Assembly (NCBI GenBank): GCA_904420175.1
Contig: CAJFUF010000003.1
Location: 1-36,858, forward strand
Direction of reading: 5' to 3'
DNA: 36,858 nt
Source: Candidatus Schneewindia gallinarum
GTDB lineage: Bacteria > Bacillota > Clostridia > Oscillospirales > Ruminococcaceae
The translations under genes were made by a program, and so were the position numbers. Positions within the stretch are counted from its first letter, which is position 1; the number at the start of each line of letters is the position of its first letter. A model generated the notes under the pieces. The model did not search any database, had not been told where the DNA came from, and worked only from the letters and a program-made list of their open reading frames with translations. Below, one piece after another: positions 22,991 to 31,879 of the stretch.

Positions 22991-24340
22991 TCACACCAAC
23001 TCATCGTATTGCTGCCGGATACGCTCCCATGTGATGGGGCCCACCACACCGGTGACCGGCAGGTTGTTTTGCTGCTGAAATGCCCTGACTGCCGCCGTCG
23101 TGGCCGGGCCGAAATCGCCGTCCACGGCAAGGGACGGAAGGTCGGGGTTGTTGTCGGAAATCCTGTTTAAATAGGTTTGCAGGTTCCGTACGTCCTCCCC
23201 TGTGGCGCCTTGCTTCAGGTGATAACCGGGATAGATGGCGGCCCCCTGCCCCTGATATCCCGGCGGCAGGGATTTAATCAGATCGTTATAGACGGCGTTC
23301 AGCCTGACCCATGTGTTGCGGCCGACAATCCCGTCCTCTGTCAGTCCATAGTACCGCTGAAACGCACGGACCGCCTCCTCCGTCTGCGGGCCGTAAATTC
23401 CATCCACCGCAATGGTGGGAATCTCCGGATTGAAGTAGCTGACAACATTCAGATAATACTGGATGAACCGCACCTCATTCCCCCGGCTGCCGGGCTTCAG
23501 GGATGTTAAGAAGGGCGGTTCCACCTCCGGCAGGCTGAGCCCCTCGCTGGTCAGCTGTGCCAGGCGTTTGACGGACGCATAGATGTATTTGAGCTTATAC
23601 CAGGTGGCTTTGCCGATAATTCCGTCCTGCTCGAGATTGAAGATGCGCTGGAATTCCTTGACCGCCCTTTCTGTCTCCACACCGAAGAATCCGTCCGGGG
23701 AACTGATTCTCGGAATGGCGGGGTAGTTCTGTCCAATACGGTTTAATTCCACCTGCGCGGTCTTTACCTCATTCCCAGCGCTGCCCACACGCAGGGGAAA
23801 ACCGGGATAGGATTCAATATATGGCCGGATGGGCGCATTTTCCACAATGCCGATATTGTCCCCGTAATAATACTGCAAAATCCGGTAGGGGGTATAACCC
23901 TGCCCCGCCAAATCCACTGTACCCCACTGGGACAGGCCGTCGCAGGACACGGTTTTCCCATCGCAGTACTCGGCAAAGTACGGCTCCACCGAGCCCTGCT
24001 TGACGATGTAGTTGTTAAAAATATCGTCCACAATACGGCTGATGTTTTCGAAAATCTCCCTGCCCTCCACATAATACTGGTCGTACTGGGTGGAGTTTGT
24101 AATATCAAAGGGGTAGCCCTGGCTGCGGTACCACTCCGTATACACCCGGTTAAGGGCGAAGGAAATCTGCGCGAGGATGTTGGCACGGATGGCTTCCTCC
24201 GGCCAGGTGGGATAAATTTCACTGGAGGCCACGTTCTTGATATAATCCGGAAACGGGACGGTCACGTTGCGCGCATTCTCCTGCGGTTTGCCAAGGTGGA
24301 CCGTAATGTTTTCCGGGATATAAGGTGCGCCGATTGCCAT
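22991..24340 (-). CDS. SpoIID-domain protein with three peptidoglycan-binding repeats
   Basis: 449 residues without a signal peptide. Residues about 20-175 are SpoIID-like: PFPDYIKNVASSEIYPTWPE (where the family has its VxxExxxxWPxEA signature) and GLSQWGTVDLAGQG with YRILQYYYGDNIGI. Three PG_binding_1 repeats follow at about 186-262, 283-357 and 372-446, each with the D-G-x-F/Y-G-x-x-T pattern (for example DGFFGVETERAV, DGIYGPQTEEAV, DGDFGPATTAAV). The likely role is in spore cortex or mother-cell peptidoglycan remodelling; whether the SpoIID domain retains lytic transglycosylase activity is uncertain. GGGGGGAG precedes the ATG. It starts 11 nt after its partner gene. Confidence 0.88.
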   Translation of the reverse strand: MAIGAPYIPENITVHLGKPQENARNVTVPFPDYIKNVASSEIYPTWPEEAIRANILAQISFALNRVYTEWYRSQGYPFDITNSTQYDQYYVEGREIFENISRIVDDIFNNYIVKQGSVEPYFAEYCDGKTVSCDGLSQWGTVDLAGQGYTPYRILQYYYGDNIGIVENAPIRPYIESYPGFPLRVGSAGNEVKTAQVELNRIGQNYPAIPRISSPDGFFGVETERAVKEFQRIFNLEQDGIIGKATWYKLKYIYASVKRLAQLTSEGLSLPEVEPPFLTSLKPGSRGNEVRFIQYYLNVVSYFNPEIPTIAVDGIYGPQTEEAVRAFQRYYGLTEDGIVGRNTWVRLNAVYNDLIKSLPPGYQGQGAAIYPGYHLKQGATGEDVRNLQTYLNRISDNNPDLPSLAVDGDFGPATTAAVRAFQQQNNLPVTGVVGPITWERIRQQYDELV

Positions 24341-24351
24341 GTTTCTCCCCC

Positions 24352-25044
24352 CTATTCCTGCGATGCAGACTCGTCATAGACGTCCTCTTCGCCCTTATAA
24401 TCGTCCGGAAGCCTGCGCATGCTGACCCCCTGGATGGATACAATCCCGTCGAACACCGGTACATTGAGATTGCGCACCGGGACATAGCCGTCCTTGTCCG
24501 TGTACACATCGTAGACGCTGTACGGGCGCAGTTCCGTCTCATACTGCTCAGAAAGGGCCTTGGGCGGGGCTTTCAAAGGGATCTCCTCCGTCTCGCCGCT
24601 CTGGTTGGTTAAAGAGGAGGTCAGCTCCACGCCGTCCTGCCGGATGGAGACCTTTGCCCCCGCCACGGGCATGGCGCCGCTGGCGATGGAAACCTGTGCT
24701 TTAATATATCCCTGTCCCGTCAGCTCCGCCTCCTCGGGCAGACGGGAAAACCGCTCGTTTGAGAGTGACCGCCATCCCTTCGGCGGCGCTGTCCCACTTT
24801 CCGGCTGCGGCGCCGTGTCCGGTTCCGGGGTGTCCGGTACAGCCGGTGCGGTCTGCTGCTCTTGTGTCTCCGCCTGTGTTTCCTGGAATGCCTGTACGGC
24901 CTCCGGCTCCGGTATGGCCGCCGGTTCCTTCTTGGTGTACACACCGGGATCCACGCCCCGCTGTCCCGCCTGCTTTTTCATGTCCAGTAGTTGGGCTTTA
25001 TACCGTTCAATCATTGCTTCCATGCTGTTCTGCTTATGATCCAT
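24352..25044 (-). CDS. Partner of SpoIID-domain protein; carboxypeptidase-regulatory-like beta domain
   Basis: 230 residues from ATG 25044, with GAGGTGATT upstream; the open frame further upstream has no ribosome site. The N-terminus contains a helical segment (MEAMIERYKAQLLDMKKQAG), then a Pro/Glu/Thr/Gln-rich disordered linker (about 35-95), then a beta-sandwich resembling a carboxypeptidase regulatory or transthyretin-like domain (GQGYIKAQVSIASGAMPVAG with VSIRQDGVEL, and YSVYDVYTDKDGYVPVRNLN). There is no signal peptide, so it probably acts in the mother-cell or forespore cytoplasm or coat. It is translationally close (11 nt) to the SpoIID-domain gene. Exact role unknown. Confidence 0.75.
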   Translation of the reverse strand: MDHKQNSMEAMIERYKAQLLDMKKQAGQRGVDPGVYTKKEPAAIPEPEAVQAFQETQAETQEQQTAPAVPDTPEPDTAPQPESGTAPPKGWRSLSNERFSRLPEEAELTGQGYIKAQVSIASGAMPVAGAKVSIRQDGVELTSSLTNQSGETEEIPLKAPPKALSEQYETELRPYSVYDVYTDKDGYVPVRNLNVPVFDGIVSIQGVSMRRLPDDYKGEEDVYDESASQE

Positions 25045-25282
25045 AGCAATCACCTCGCACCAATATATGAAAAAAAGGCGAAAAAAAGCACCGGGTACCG
25101 CCGGTTTCCATGCTTTCTTTGCAAGCGGCCCGGTAAACAAAAAATCACCGGACGGCGTCGTACAGCTTTTTCCCGCGGAGGCGCAACCGGTTTTTCTTTG
25201 GCGGCGGGGTGGAAATTCCTGTTCCATTCCGCTATAATAAAATTGATAATCCTGTGCTGTCCGGCTGAAAGGAGGCGCGCCT

Positions 25283-26104
25283 TTGAAAGCGTTGCGCTGC
25301 CCTGTATGCAAAGCGCCCCTGCTGTTTCAGGGGCGCAGTCTTGTGTGTAAAAAAGGGCACTGTTTCGACATGGCAAAAAGCGGATACGTCAATTTGCTGA
25401 CCCCCAACCGCATGCACGCGGCCCTGCCGGGCGACAACCGACAGATGCTGCACGCGAGGGCGGACTTTCTTGACAGCGGCTGGTACCGGCCGCTGGCGCA
25501 GGCACTGTGCACCGCAGCGCAGCAGCATGCGCCGGACGCCACCACCGTTCTGGATGTGGGCTGCGGCGAAGGGTATTATACCGCCCTGCTGGCGGACAGC
25601 TACCTCTCACACGGCAAGCAGCCTGAAATCATCGGTGTGGATATTTCCAAAGCTGCGGTAAACCTTGCCGCCAAGCGCACAAAGGGCGCTTTTTTCATTG
25701 CCGCAAGCGCCTTCCACCTGCCGGTGGCAGACGCGGTGTGCGATGTGGCCTGCAACCTGTTTGCCCCCTTTTGCAGGCAGGAGCTTGTGCGGGTTTTAAA
25801 GCCAGGCGGCCTGCTGTTTCTGACCGTGCCGGACAGGCGGCATTTGTTTGAGCTAAAGGCTGCCGTGTATGACACGCCCTATGAAAATGAGGTGAAGGAC
25901 GCCGCGGTGGAGGGGCTGACCCTTCTCGAGCGCATTCCAGTGGAGTACGCCATGCCGCTTGCAAAACGGGAGGACATCCAGAACCTGTTTGCCATGACGC
26001 CCTATTTTTACCGCACACGGTCGGAGGATCGCGCAAAGCTTGAAAAGCTGGATGCCCTGCAGGTTACTGCCCAGTTCATCCTGTTTATTTACCGCAAACC
26101 ATAA
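25283..26104 (+). CDS. rlmA: 23S rRNA (guanine-N1)-methyltransferase, RlmA family
   Basis: 273 residues from TTG 25283, behind AAAGGAGG. The N-terminal zinc site C6, C9, C22, H26 (RCPVCKAPL, VCKKGHCFD) is diagnostic of RlmA. The segment MAKSGYVNLLTPNRMHAALP and the SAM-binding VLDVGCGEGYYT follow. RlmA methylates N1 of G745 or G748 in helix 35 of 23S rRNA; G748-type enzymes (RlmA-II/TlrB) are usual in Gram-positives, and I cannot tell the two apart by eye. A TATAAT at 25233 with a weak -35 may serve it. The GpsA-like gene starts 13 nt later. Confidence 0.9.
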   Translation: MKALRCPVCKAPLLFQGRSLVCKKGHCFDMAKSGYVNLLTPNRMHAALPGDNRQMLHARADFLDSGWYRPLAQALCTAAQQHAPDATTVLDVGCGEGYYTALLADSYLSHGKQPEIIGVDISKAAVNLAAKRTKGAFFIAASAFHLPVADAVCDVACNLFAPFCRQELVRVLKPGGLLFLTVPDRRHLFELKAAVYDTPYENEVKDAAVEGLTLLERIPVEYAMPLAKREDIQNLFAMTPYFYRTRSEDRAKLEKLDALQVTAQFILFIYRKP

Positions 26105-26117
26105 GGAGGAGACCACT

Positions 26118-27080
26118 TTGAAACTAACCGTCATCGGGCCCGGCCGTTGGGGCAGTTTTATCGCTTTTTATCTGAAGGAACGGGGGCACGACGTGCTGTT
26201 ATACGGCAGAAACGGCTCTGCTGCTTTCAGCCGGCTTCGCGCCACCCGCCAAAACGATCTGCTTACTTTTCCTGAGGATATGCGCTTTTCCAGTGATTTG
26301 CAGCAGGCGCTGGCTTTTTCCGACATCATCCTTATCTCCATTGCCTCCCAAAATTTAAGGGGGCTGCTGGAACATTTCGGCAGTGCGGCAAAAGGAAAAA
26401 CGCTGGTGTTGTGCATGAAAGGCCTGGAGGTTTCCACCGGCATGCGGTTAAGCCAGGTTGTGGACGACGTACTTGGCAGCACGGTGCAGTGCGCCATCTG
26501 GGTTGGGCCCGGCCATGTGGAGGAGTTTTCCCGGGGAATACCCAACTGCATGGTCATCGACGCGCAGGACAATGCGCTGAAACACCGGCTGGTGGCACTG
26601 TTTTCAAGCGATCTCATCCGTTTTTACTACGGTGAGGACCTTATCGGCAACGAGATTGGCGCGGCCAGCAAAAATGTCATCGGCATTGCGGCGGGCATGC
26701 TGGACGGCTTCGGCGTCTCCTCCCTGAAGGGGGCGCTGATGTCCCGCGGAACAAGGGAGATTGCCCGGCTGATTAAGGCCATGGGCGGTCGGGAGCTGAG
26801 CGCCTACGGACTGGCGCATCTCGGCGACTACGAGGCCACGGTCTTTTCTCCTCACAGCCACAACCGGCGCTTTGGCGAGGCCTTTATTAAAAAGGAGCCG
26901 TACGACGCGCTGGCGGAGGGGTATTACACGGTCAAGGCGCTGTGCGCCCTTGGGGAGAGCTACGGGGTGGATCTTCCCATCTGCCGGACGGTGTACACCG
27001 TGCTGTACGAGGGGACTGAGCCCAAAACCGCGCTGAACGCGCTGTTTACCCGCAGCATTAAAGAGGAGTTTTACCAGTAA
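26118..27080 (+). CDS. NAD(P)H-dependent glycerol-3-phosphate dehydrogenase-like protein
   Basis: 320 residues from TTG 26118 with AGGAGG upstream. Rossmann motif VIGPGRWGSFIAFYL (5-19) differs from the usual GAGSWGTALA. The catalytic-domain motif GNEIGAASKNVIGIAAGMLD carries the conserved Lys, and SLKGALMSRGTREIARL with HNRRFGE are also family-typical. GpsA makes sn-glycerol 3-phosphate for phospholipids. The unusual glycine loop and context next to rlmA mean it may be a GpsA paralogue with another substrate rather than the main gpsA. Confidence 0.82.
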   Translation: MKLTVIGPGRWGSFIAFYLKERGHDVLLYGRNGSAAFSRLRATRQNDLLTFPEDMRFSSDLQQALAFSDIILISIASQNLRGLLEHFGSAAKGKTLVLCMKGLEVSTGMRLSQVVDDVLGSTVQCAIWVGPGHVEEFSRGIPNCMVIDAQDNALKHRLVALFSSDLIRFYYGEDLIGNEIGAASKNVIGIAAGMLDGFGVSSLKGALMSRGTREIARLIKAMGGRELSAYGLAHLGDYEATVFSPHSHNRRFGEAFIKKEPYDALAEGYYTVKALCALGESYGVDLPICRTVYTVLYEGTEPKTALNALFTRSIKEEFYQ

Positions 27081-27093
27081 CGCACGTTTTCCA

Positions 27094-27120
27094 GGCCCGC
27101 CGGAAAGGCGGGCCTTTTTT
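27094..27120 (+). terminator. Intrinsic terminator of rlmA-gpsA-like unit
   Basis: GGCCCGCC (27094-27101) pairs with GGCGGGCC (27107-27114), followed by TTTTTT. Confidence 0.9.
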
Positions 27121-27249
27121 CGCCCCGGAGTTCCGGCGCCGGTGCCGAACTGTAAGAAACAGGGCGGGATACATCCCGGGTCATTCGGCAGAATCCGGCC
27201 TTTCTTCGGCATTTCATACAAAGTCATACGAAATTTTTTGGTGAAAACA

Positions 27250-27278
27250 TTGAAGAACCAGGCGCCTTGTGCTAAAAT
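27250..27278 (+). promoter_or_regulatory. Promoter of typA
   Basis: TTGAAG (27250-27255), 17-nt spacer, TAAAAT (27273-27278), 43 nt before the ATG at 27321. Confidence 0.65.
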
Positions 27279-27320
27279 AGGAATGTTTGAATTGTGAATG
27301 GAATTGGTTATGAGGGAGAA

Positions 27321-29144
27321 ATGAACTTGGTTAGAAACGATCTGCGGAACATTGCCATTATCGCCCACGTCGACCACGGCAAAACCACCCTGGTGGACGA
27401 GATGCTGAAGCAGGGCGGTGTGTACAGGGAAAATCAGGTGGTGGAAGAGCGTGTCATGGACAACAACGCCCTTGAGAGGGAGCGCGGCATCACCATCCTT
27501 GCGAAAAACACAGCGGCCCATTACAAGGGCGTAAAAATCAACATCATCGACACACCCGGGCATGCCGACTTCGGCGGCGAGGTGGAGCGGATTTTAAAAA
27601 TGGTCAACGGTGTTGTCCTTCTGGTGGACGCGGCGGAGGGGCCCATGCCCCAGACCCGCTTTGTGCTGCAAAAATCCCTGGAGCTGGGGCACCGGGTCAT
27701 CATCGTCGTCAACAAGATTGACCGGCCTGACGCACGGCTTGACGAGGTGGGCGAAGAAGTGCTGGAGCTGCTGGTGGACCTTAACGCCAGCGAGGACCAG
27801 CTGGACAGCCCCATCATCTACTGCTCCGGCCGGACGGGCACTGCATCCCTGGACCCCCATACGGAGGGCAAAAACCTGGACGTGCTGTTTGACACCATTC
27901 TCGACTACATCCCCGCGCCGGAGGGGGATCCCGACGGGGATTTGCAGCTGCTGGTCAGCTCCATCGATTACAACGACTATGTGGGCCGTGTGGCCATTGG
28001 CCGCATTGACCGCGGCACTGTCCGCCAGGGGCAGGAGGTCATGGTGTGCGACTGGCACAAGTCCAAACCGGACAAAAAGGCGAAAATCGTCACGGTCTAC
28101 CAGATTGACGGCCTGTCCCGCACACAGGTGGACAGCGCCAAGGTGGGAGATATCGTCTGCTTTTCCGGCATTGAGGACATCACCATCGGCGACACGGTGA
28201 CCAGCGTGGACAACCCGGAGCCGCTGCCCTTCGTCAAGATTGGCGAGCCCACGGTGGAGATGACCTTCTCTGTAAACGACAGCCCCTTCGCCGGGCGTGA
28301 AGGAAAATTTGTTACCAGCCGCCAGATTCGCGCACGGCTTCAGAAAGAGTTGCTGAAGGACGTCTCCCTGCGGGTGGAGGATGGCGAGACCACCGACAGT
28401 TTCCGCGTGGCAGGCCGGGGCGAGATGCACCTGTCCATTTTGATTGAGACCATGCGGCGGGAGGGCTTTGAGTTTTCCGTCAGCACCCCGAAGGTGCTTT
28501 ACAAGACCATCGACGGCAAGCTGTGCGAGCCCATTGAGCACGCCTACATCGATGTGCCGGAGGACTGCATGGGCGCTGTGATGGAGCGGCTCGGCTCCCG
28601 CAGGGGCGAGCTTGTGCAGATGGCCCCGTCCGGCAGCCGGATGAAAATTGAGTACCTGATTCCTGCAAGGGGCCTGTTTGGCTACCGCAGTGATTTCCTG
28701 ACGGACACCCGGGGCGAGGGTATTCTCAACACCACTTTTGAGGGGTATGAGCCGTACAAGGGGGAAATTGTCAAGCGCAACACGGGCTCCCTAATTGCCT
28801 TCGAGACAGGCGAGGCGGTCACCTACGGCCTGTTCAACGCGCAGGAGCGCGGCAGCCTGTTCATCGGGGCGGGCACGCCTGTGTATGAAGGAATGATTGT
28901 GGGCGCCTCCCCCAAGCAGGAGGACCTGGCTGTCAATGTGTGCAAGAAAAAGCAGCTGACCAACACCCGTGCGTCCGGCAGCGACGACGCGCTGCGGCTG
29001 GTTCCGCCGAGAAAGATGAGCTTGGAGGACTGCCTTGAATTTCTGGCCGATGACGAGCTGCTGGAGGTAACCCCCAAAAACCTGCGTCTGCGCAAGCGGA
29101 TTTTAAACACAAGCCTTCGCATGAAGGCCAACAGCAAAAAATAA
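27321..29144 (+). CDS. typA: Ribosome-associated GTPase TypA/BipA
   Basis: 607 residues from ATG 27321. G1 is AHVDHGKT (15-22), the switch carries [11 protein letters not shown]3 is [12 protein letters not shown] and G4 is NKID. It then has EF-G-like domains II, III and V and the BipA-specific C-terminal domain ([34 protein letters not shown]). TypA assists 50S assembly and translation under stress. A GTG at 27294 and a TTG at 27327 are alternative starts; ATG 27321 has GAGGGAG close to it and gives the typical length. It is monocistronic, with promoter and terminator. Confidence 0.97.
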   Translation: MNLVRNDLRNIAIIAHVDHGKTTLVDEMLKQGGVYRENQVVEERVMDNNALERERGITILAKNTAAHYKGVKINIIDTPGHADFGGEVERILKMVNGVVLLVDAAEGPMPQTRFVLQKSLELGHRVIIVVNKIDRPDARLDEVGEEVLELLVDLNASEDQLDSPIIYCSGRTGTASLDPHTEGKNLDVLFDTILDYIPAPEGDPDGDLQLLVSSIDYNDYVGRVAIGRIDRGTVRQGQEVMVCDWHKSKPDKKAKIVTVYQIDGLSRTQVDSAKVGDIVCFSGIEDITIGDTVTSVDNPEPLPFVKIGEPTVEMTFSVNDSPFAGREGKFVTSRQIRARLQKELLKDVSLRVEDGETTDSFRVAGRGEMHLSILIETMRREGFEFSVSTPKVLYKTIDGKLCEPIEHAYIDVPEDCMGAVMERLGSRRGELVQMAPSGSRMKIEYLIPARGLFGYRSDFLTDTRGEGILNTTFEGYEPYKGEIVKRNTGSLIAFETGEAVTYGLFNAQERGSLFIGAGTPVYEGMIVGASPKQEDLAVNVCKKKQLTNTRASGSDDALRLVPPRKMSLEDCLEFLADDELLEVTPKNLRLRKRILNTSLRMKANSKK

Positions 29145-29148
29145 AGCG

Positions 29149-29184
29149 GATGGACCGGCCTTTTGGGACTGGTCCATCTTTTTT
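29149..29184 (+). terminator. Intrinsic terminator of typA
   Basis: GATGGACC (29149-29156) pairs with GGTCCATC (29171-29178), followed by a six-T tract. Confidence 0.85.
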
Positions 29185-29283
29185 CTTTTCCCATTACGGA
29201 AATTTTACCGGCATGAAACCGACTGTTCACAAAAATATGGGAAAAATCCGGTATAGTAAAAGAGAGAAAGAAAGGAGAAAATT

Positions 29284-30519
29284 ATGATAAATGGAAAACT
29301 GCATGTGGGGATCGGCTTTGCCACAGGCAGAAAAAGCTTTCAGGATGTCCTGCGGGCCTACCTGTTTCATTTGGAGGAATCTGAGTTTTTAAACGGCCCT
29401 GTTGCCATGTCCCTGTTTGTGGCGTACGATTTGTCCTATTCCGGCACCACAAAAGAAGATTACACCCGTGTCGGCTCCATTATCAACGACCGGTTTGTCC
29501 GGTGCAATTTTATCGGGCGGGAGGATATTGCCGCCGAGGCGCAGGAGCTGTGCAGCCGGGGCGTTATTGCAAAGGAGGATGTGGAAACCTGCTTTGGCCG
29601 GGGCTATGCGGCACAGCGCAACATCATCCTGTACAAGGCAATGCAGCAGCACGTGGACTGCCTTATTTTTATTGACGACGACGAGTATCCCATGGCGGTG
29701 ACCCGCTCCGGCGAAAATGCGCTGTGGAGCGGCCAGCATGTTATTGAGGATCACGTAAAATATCTTCAGTTTTCGGACATCACCAACGGCTATCACTGCG
29801 GCTACGTCTCTCCCCTGCCTGCGTTGGAATTTGACGGCATTGTGGATGAGCCGGTGTTCCGCAGCTTTGTGGGCGCGCTCAGCAGTGATGTGCTCAAATG
29901 GGACGATTTGAAAAAAGTCATGCAGGCGGGCGGCGTCACCTACGCCGACAAGCAGGTACTGATTGACCGCAAGGCGCTGCTGGTGGAGGAGGAGCATCAC
30001 TCCAAATTTATTACCGGGGGCAACCTCGGCATCAACCTGACAAAGAAGGAGAAGGTTCTTCCCTTCTACAATCCGCCGGGCGCCCGCGGGGAGGACAGCT
30101 TTTTAAGCACCTGTCTTACAGGGCACACGGTAAAACGGATCCCCTGCTACACCTTCCACGACGGATTTTCCCTGTACGGCACCCTGCTGCACGGGACGTT
30201 GCCCACCAGGCTCAGGGAGATCAATTTTTATGACTCGCAGGCGGTTATCCGCCGGTTTTCCGCCGCCTGCACCGGATGGATCCGCTATAAACCGCTGTAT
30301 GTATATATCACCGACCGGCCGCATTACCGCGCCGTTATGGACGGGGCCAAGGCTGCGCTGGAGGCGGCCATTCCCAACATCTGCGCCTACTTCAACGACA
30401 GCGCCTTTGCCGGAATTCTGGCGGAGCTTGACCGCTATGACGGCCTTGTGCAGGAGCATTACGGCCAGTTCCTGCACATGCAGGAGGTCTGGAAGGCTGT
30501 CCGCGACAGCATCTGCTAA
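29284..30519 (+). CDS. GT-A-fold glycosyltransferase-like protein of unknown specificity
   Basis: 411 residues, soluble, AAAGGAG before the ATG. The middle shows CLIFIDDDEYPMAV (DDD 131-133), which looks like the metal-binding DxD of a GT-A nucleotidyl-sugar transferase, and later GARGEDSFLST (E270, D271), resembling the ED catalytic motif of processive glycosyltransferases, followed by YTFHDGFSLY with a possible metal His. The N-terminus (IGFATGRKSFQDVLRAYLFH) does not match common GT2 starts. I do not recognise a named family. A weak -10 (TATAGT) lies about 30 nt upstream. Next gene is a DUF3892 protein. Confidence 0.65.
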   Translation: MINGKLHVGIGFATGRKSFQDVLRAYLFHLEESEFLNGPVAMSLFVAYDLSYSGTTKEDYTRVGSIINDRFVRCNFIGREDIAAEAQELCSRGVIAKEDVETCFGRGYAAQRNIILYKAMQQHVDCLIFIDDDEYPMAVTRSGENALWSGQHVIEDHVKYLQFSDITNGYHCGYVSPLPALEFDGIVDEPVFRSFVGALSSDVLKWDDLKKVMQAGGVTYADKQVLIDRKALLVEEEHHSKFITGGNLGINLTKKEKVLPFYNPPGARGEDSFLSTCLTGHTVKRIPCYTFHDGFSLYGTLLHGTLPTRLREINFYDSQAVIRRFSAACTGWIRYKPLYVYITDRPHYRAVMDGAKAALEAAIPNICAYFNDSAFAGILAELDRYDGLVQEHYGQFLHMQEVWKAVRDSIC

Positions 30520-30585
30520 GAAAATTTTGCCACGGAATAATCCTTTTGCACTGGAAAAACTACTGGTGTAAAGGAGATGAACGAC

Positions 30586-30882
30586 ATGAGAAAAAACGAC
30601 AGCCTGTATGGCGGGCTTCCCGCCAACATCAACGTGGTCAACCCGGTGCCCCGCCCGGACGCCGCCAGCATTGTCAGCCTTGTTAAGAAAAACGGCCGTA
30701 TTACCGGCTACCTGTTAAGCGACGGGCAGACGCTGACCAAGGCGCAGGGTGTGGAGCTTGCTAAACAGGGCGGCATCCGCGGTGTCGCTGTGGCGGAACG
30801 GAAGGGAACCGAATATCTCCGCTCCCTTCCGGACGGAGAGGATGGCAACAATTTGGGCAACCTGCCCTCCACGTCGATGTAA
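30586..30882 (+). CDS. DUF3892 protein
   Basis: 98 residues from ATG 30586 (AAAGGAG nine bases upstream; an ATG at 30577 abuts it). The DUF3892 pattern is clear: ITGYLLSDGQTLTKAQGVEL, then GGIRGVAVAERKGTEYLRSL and the C-terminal DGEDGNNLGNLPS. The function of this small cytoplasmic family is unknown. It is common in Clostridia. A terminator follows directly. Confidence 0.85.
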   Translation: MRKNDSLYGGLPANINVVNPVPRPDAASIVSLVKKNGRITGYLLSDGQTLTKAQGVELAKQGGIRGVAVAERKGTEYLRSLPDGEDGNNLGNLPSTSM

Positions 30883-30896
30883 ATTCCTTCCTTTTT

Positions 30897-30922
30897 AAAG
30901 CAGCCCCTGCGGGCTGCTTTTT
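30897..30922 (+). terminator. Intrinsic terminator
   Basis: AAAGCAGCCC (30897-30906) pairs with GGGCTGCTTT (30911-30920), loop CTGC, then further Ts. Confidence 0.9.
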
Positions 30923-30947
30923 TGGTTTTCATCCATTTCCATTTTCC

Positions 30948-30975
30948 TTGAATTTTCACAAAAATTGTGTACAAT
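30948..30975 (+). promoter_or_regulatory. Promoter of metal exporter-like gene
   Basis: TTGAAT (30948-30953), 16-nt spacer, TACAAT (30970-30975). It excludes an in-frame TTG at 30965 as start. Confidence 0.65.
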
Positions 30976-31009
30976 GGAAGAGGAACCGGAAAGGAATGAA
31001 ACTCAGCAC

Positions 31010-31855
31010 ATGACAGAGGTATTGTTGGACAGCTTTTGGGACACGCTGAAAGCGCTGCCCATTCTTTTTATTGTTTACGCGGTGTTTGAGCTGCTGGAGC
31101 AGGTCATGCCGGACAAGCTGAAATTTGCAGCGGCGCGCATGGGCGCCCTGGGCCCGCTTATCGGCGCCGCCCTCGGCCTGATTCCACAGTGCGGCGTTTC
31201 AGCGGCGGCTGCATCCCTGTACGCCTCCGGCTTTATCAGCCCAGGCACGCTGATTGCGGTGTTCCTTGCCACTTCGGATGAGGCGGTGCCCATCATGCTG
31301 GCAGGCGCCGTGTCGGTGGATTTGCTGTACCTGCTGGCAGCCAAATTTTTATTCGGGGTGCTGTTCGGTTACCTGACGGATCTGCTGCTGGCGCGCAGGC
31401 TGAAAAAGCAGCCAGAGATTGCTCCGCCGGACACCGGATATGAAGAAGGGGCGGGCCGCTATGCCTTTTTGTGGGAGGCGGTTAAGCGCACGCTGCACAT
31501 CGGCCTTGTTATTTTCCTTGCAAATGTGCTGTTCGGTGCGGTGGTGGAACTGATGGGCGAAGGATTCTTCAAAAGCCTGTTTTTGGAGGGGACGCTGTTC
31601 ACCCCGTTCCTCTCGGCCCTGTTGGGCCTGTTCCCAAACTGCGCCACCTCGGTCATTATTACCGAGTTATATCTCAGCGGGCAGCTTGGCTTTGCGGGCA
31701 CCATTGCCGGGCTGTGCACCGGTGCAGGCGTTGGGCTGATTGTGCTGTTTAAAAACAACCGGCCGATAAAGGAAAGCCTGCTTCTGCTGCTGGTGTTGTA
31801 TCTGTCCGGCAGCCTGTCCGGCCTGCTGCTGCTTTTATGCGGTGTCCATCCATAA
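31010..31855 (+). CDS. Ten-TM metal exporter-like protein (ArsP_2/MntX-type)
   Basis: 281 residues from ATG 31010 (an AAAGGA site is 12-15 nt upstream; a more 5' TTG lies within the promoter). About nine or ten membrane helices in two homologous halves, each with a helix break of the form GLIPQCGVSAAAASLYASGF and LFPNCATSVIITELYLSGQL, i.e. P-[QN]-C-[GA]. This inverted repeat is the mark of the putative ten-TM heavy-metal exporter family (PF11449), some members of which export Mn(II). The Cys in each half may line the path. It sits before a PAP2 phosphatase gene with a 24-nt gap. Confidence 0.82.
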   Translation: MTEVLLDSFWDTLKALPILFIVYAVFELLEQVMPDKLKFAAARMGALGPLIGAALGLIPQCGVSAAAASLYASGFISPGTLIAVFLATSDEAVPIMLAGAVSVDLLYLLAAKFLFGVLFGYLTDLLLARRLKKQPEIAPPDTGYEEGAGRYAFLWEAVKRTLHIGLVIFLANVLFGAVVELMGEGFFKSLFLEGTLFTPFLSALLGLFPNCATSVIITELYLSGQLGFAGTIAGLCTGAGVGLIVLFKNNRPIKESLLLLLVLYLSGSLSGLLLLLCGVHP

Positions 31856-31879
31856 TTTTTTATAAAGGAGGCCTGTTTC

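Noticed and set aside
27130-27240. GC-rich short inverted repeats before typA
   Set aside because: Short and imperfect; the typA promoter lies downstream of them, and no leader element fits.
30965-31009. Earlier TTG start for the metal exporter-like gene
   Set aside because: It falls on the spacer and -10 of the promoter, upstream of any possible transcript.
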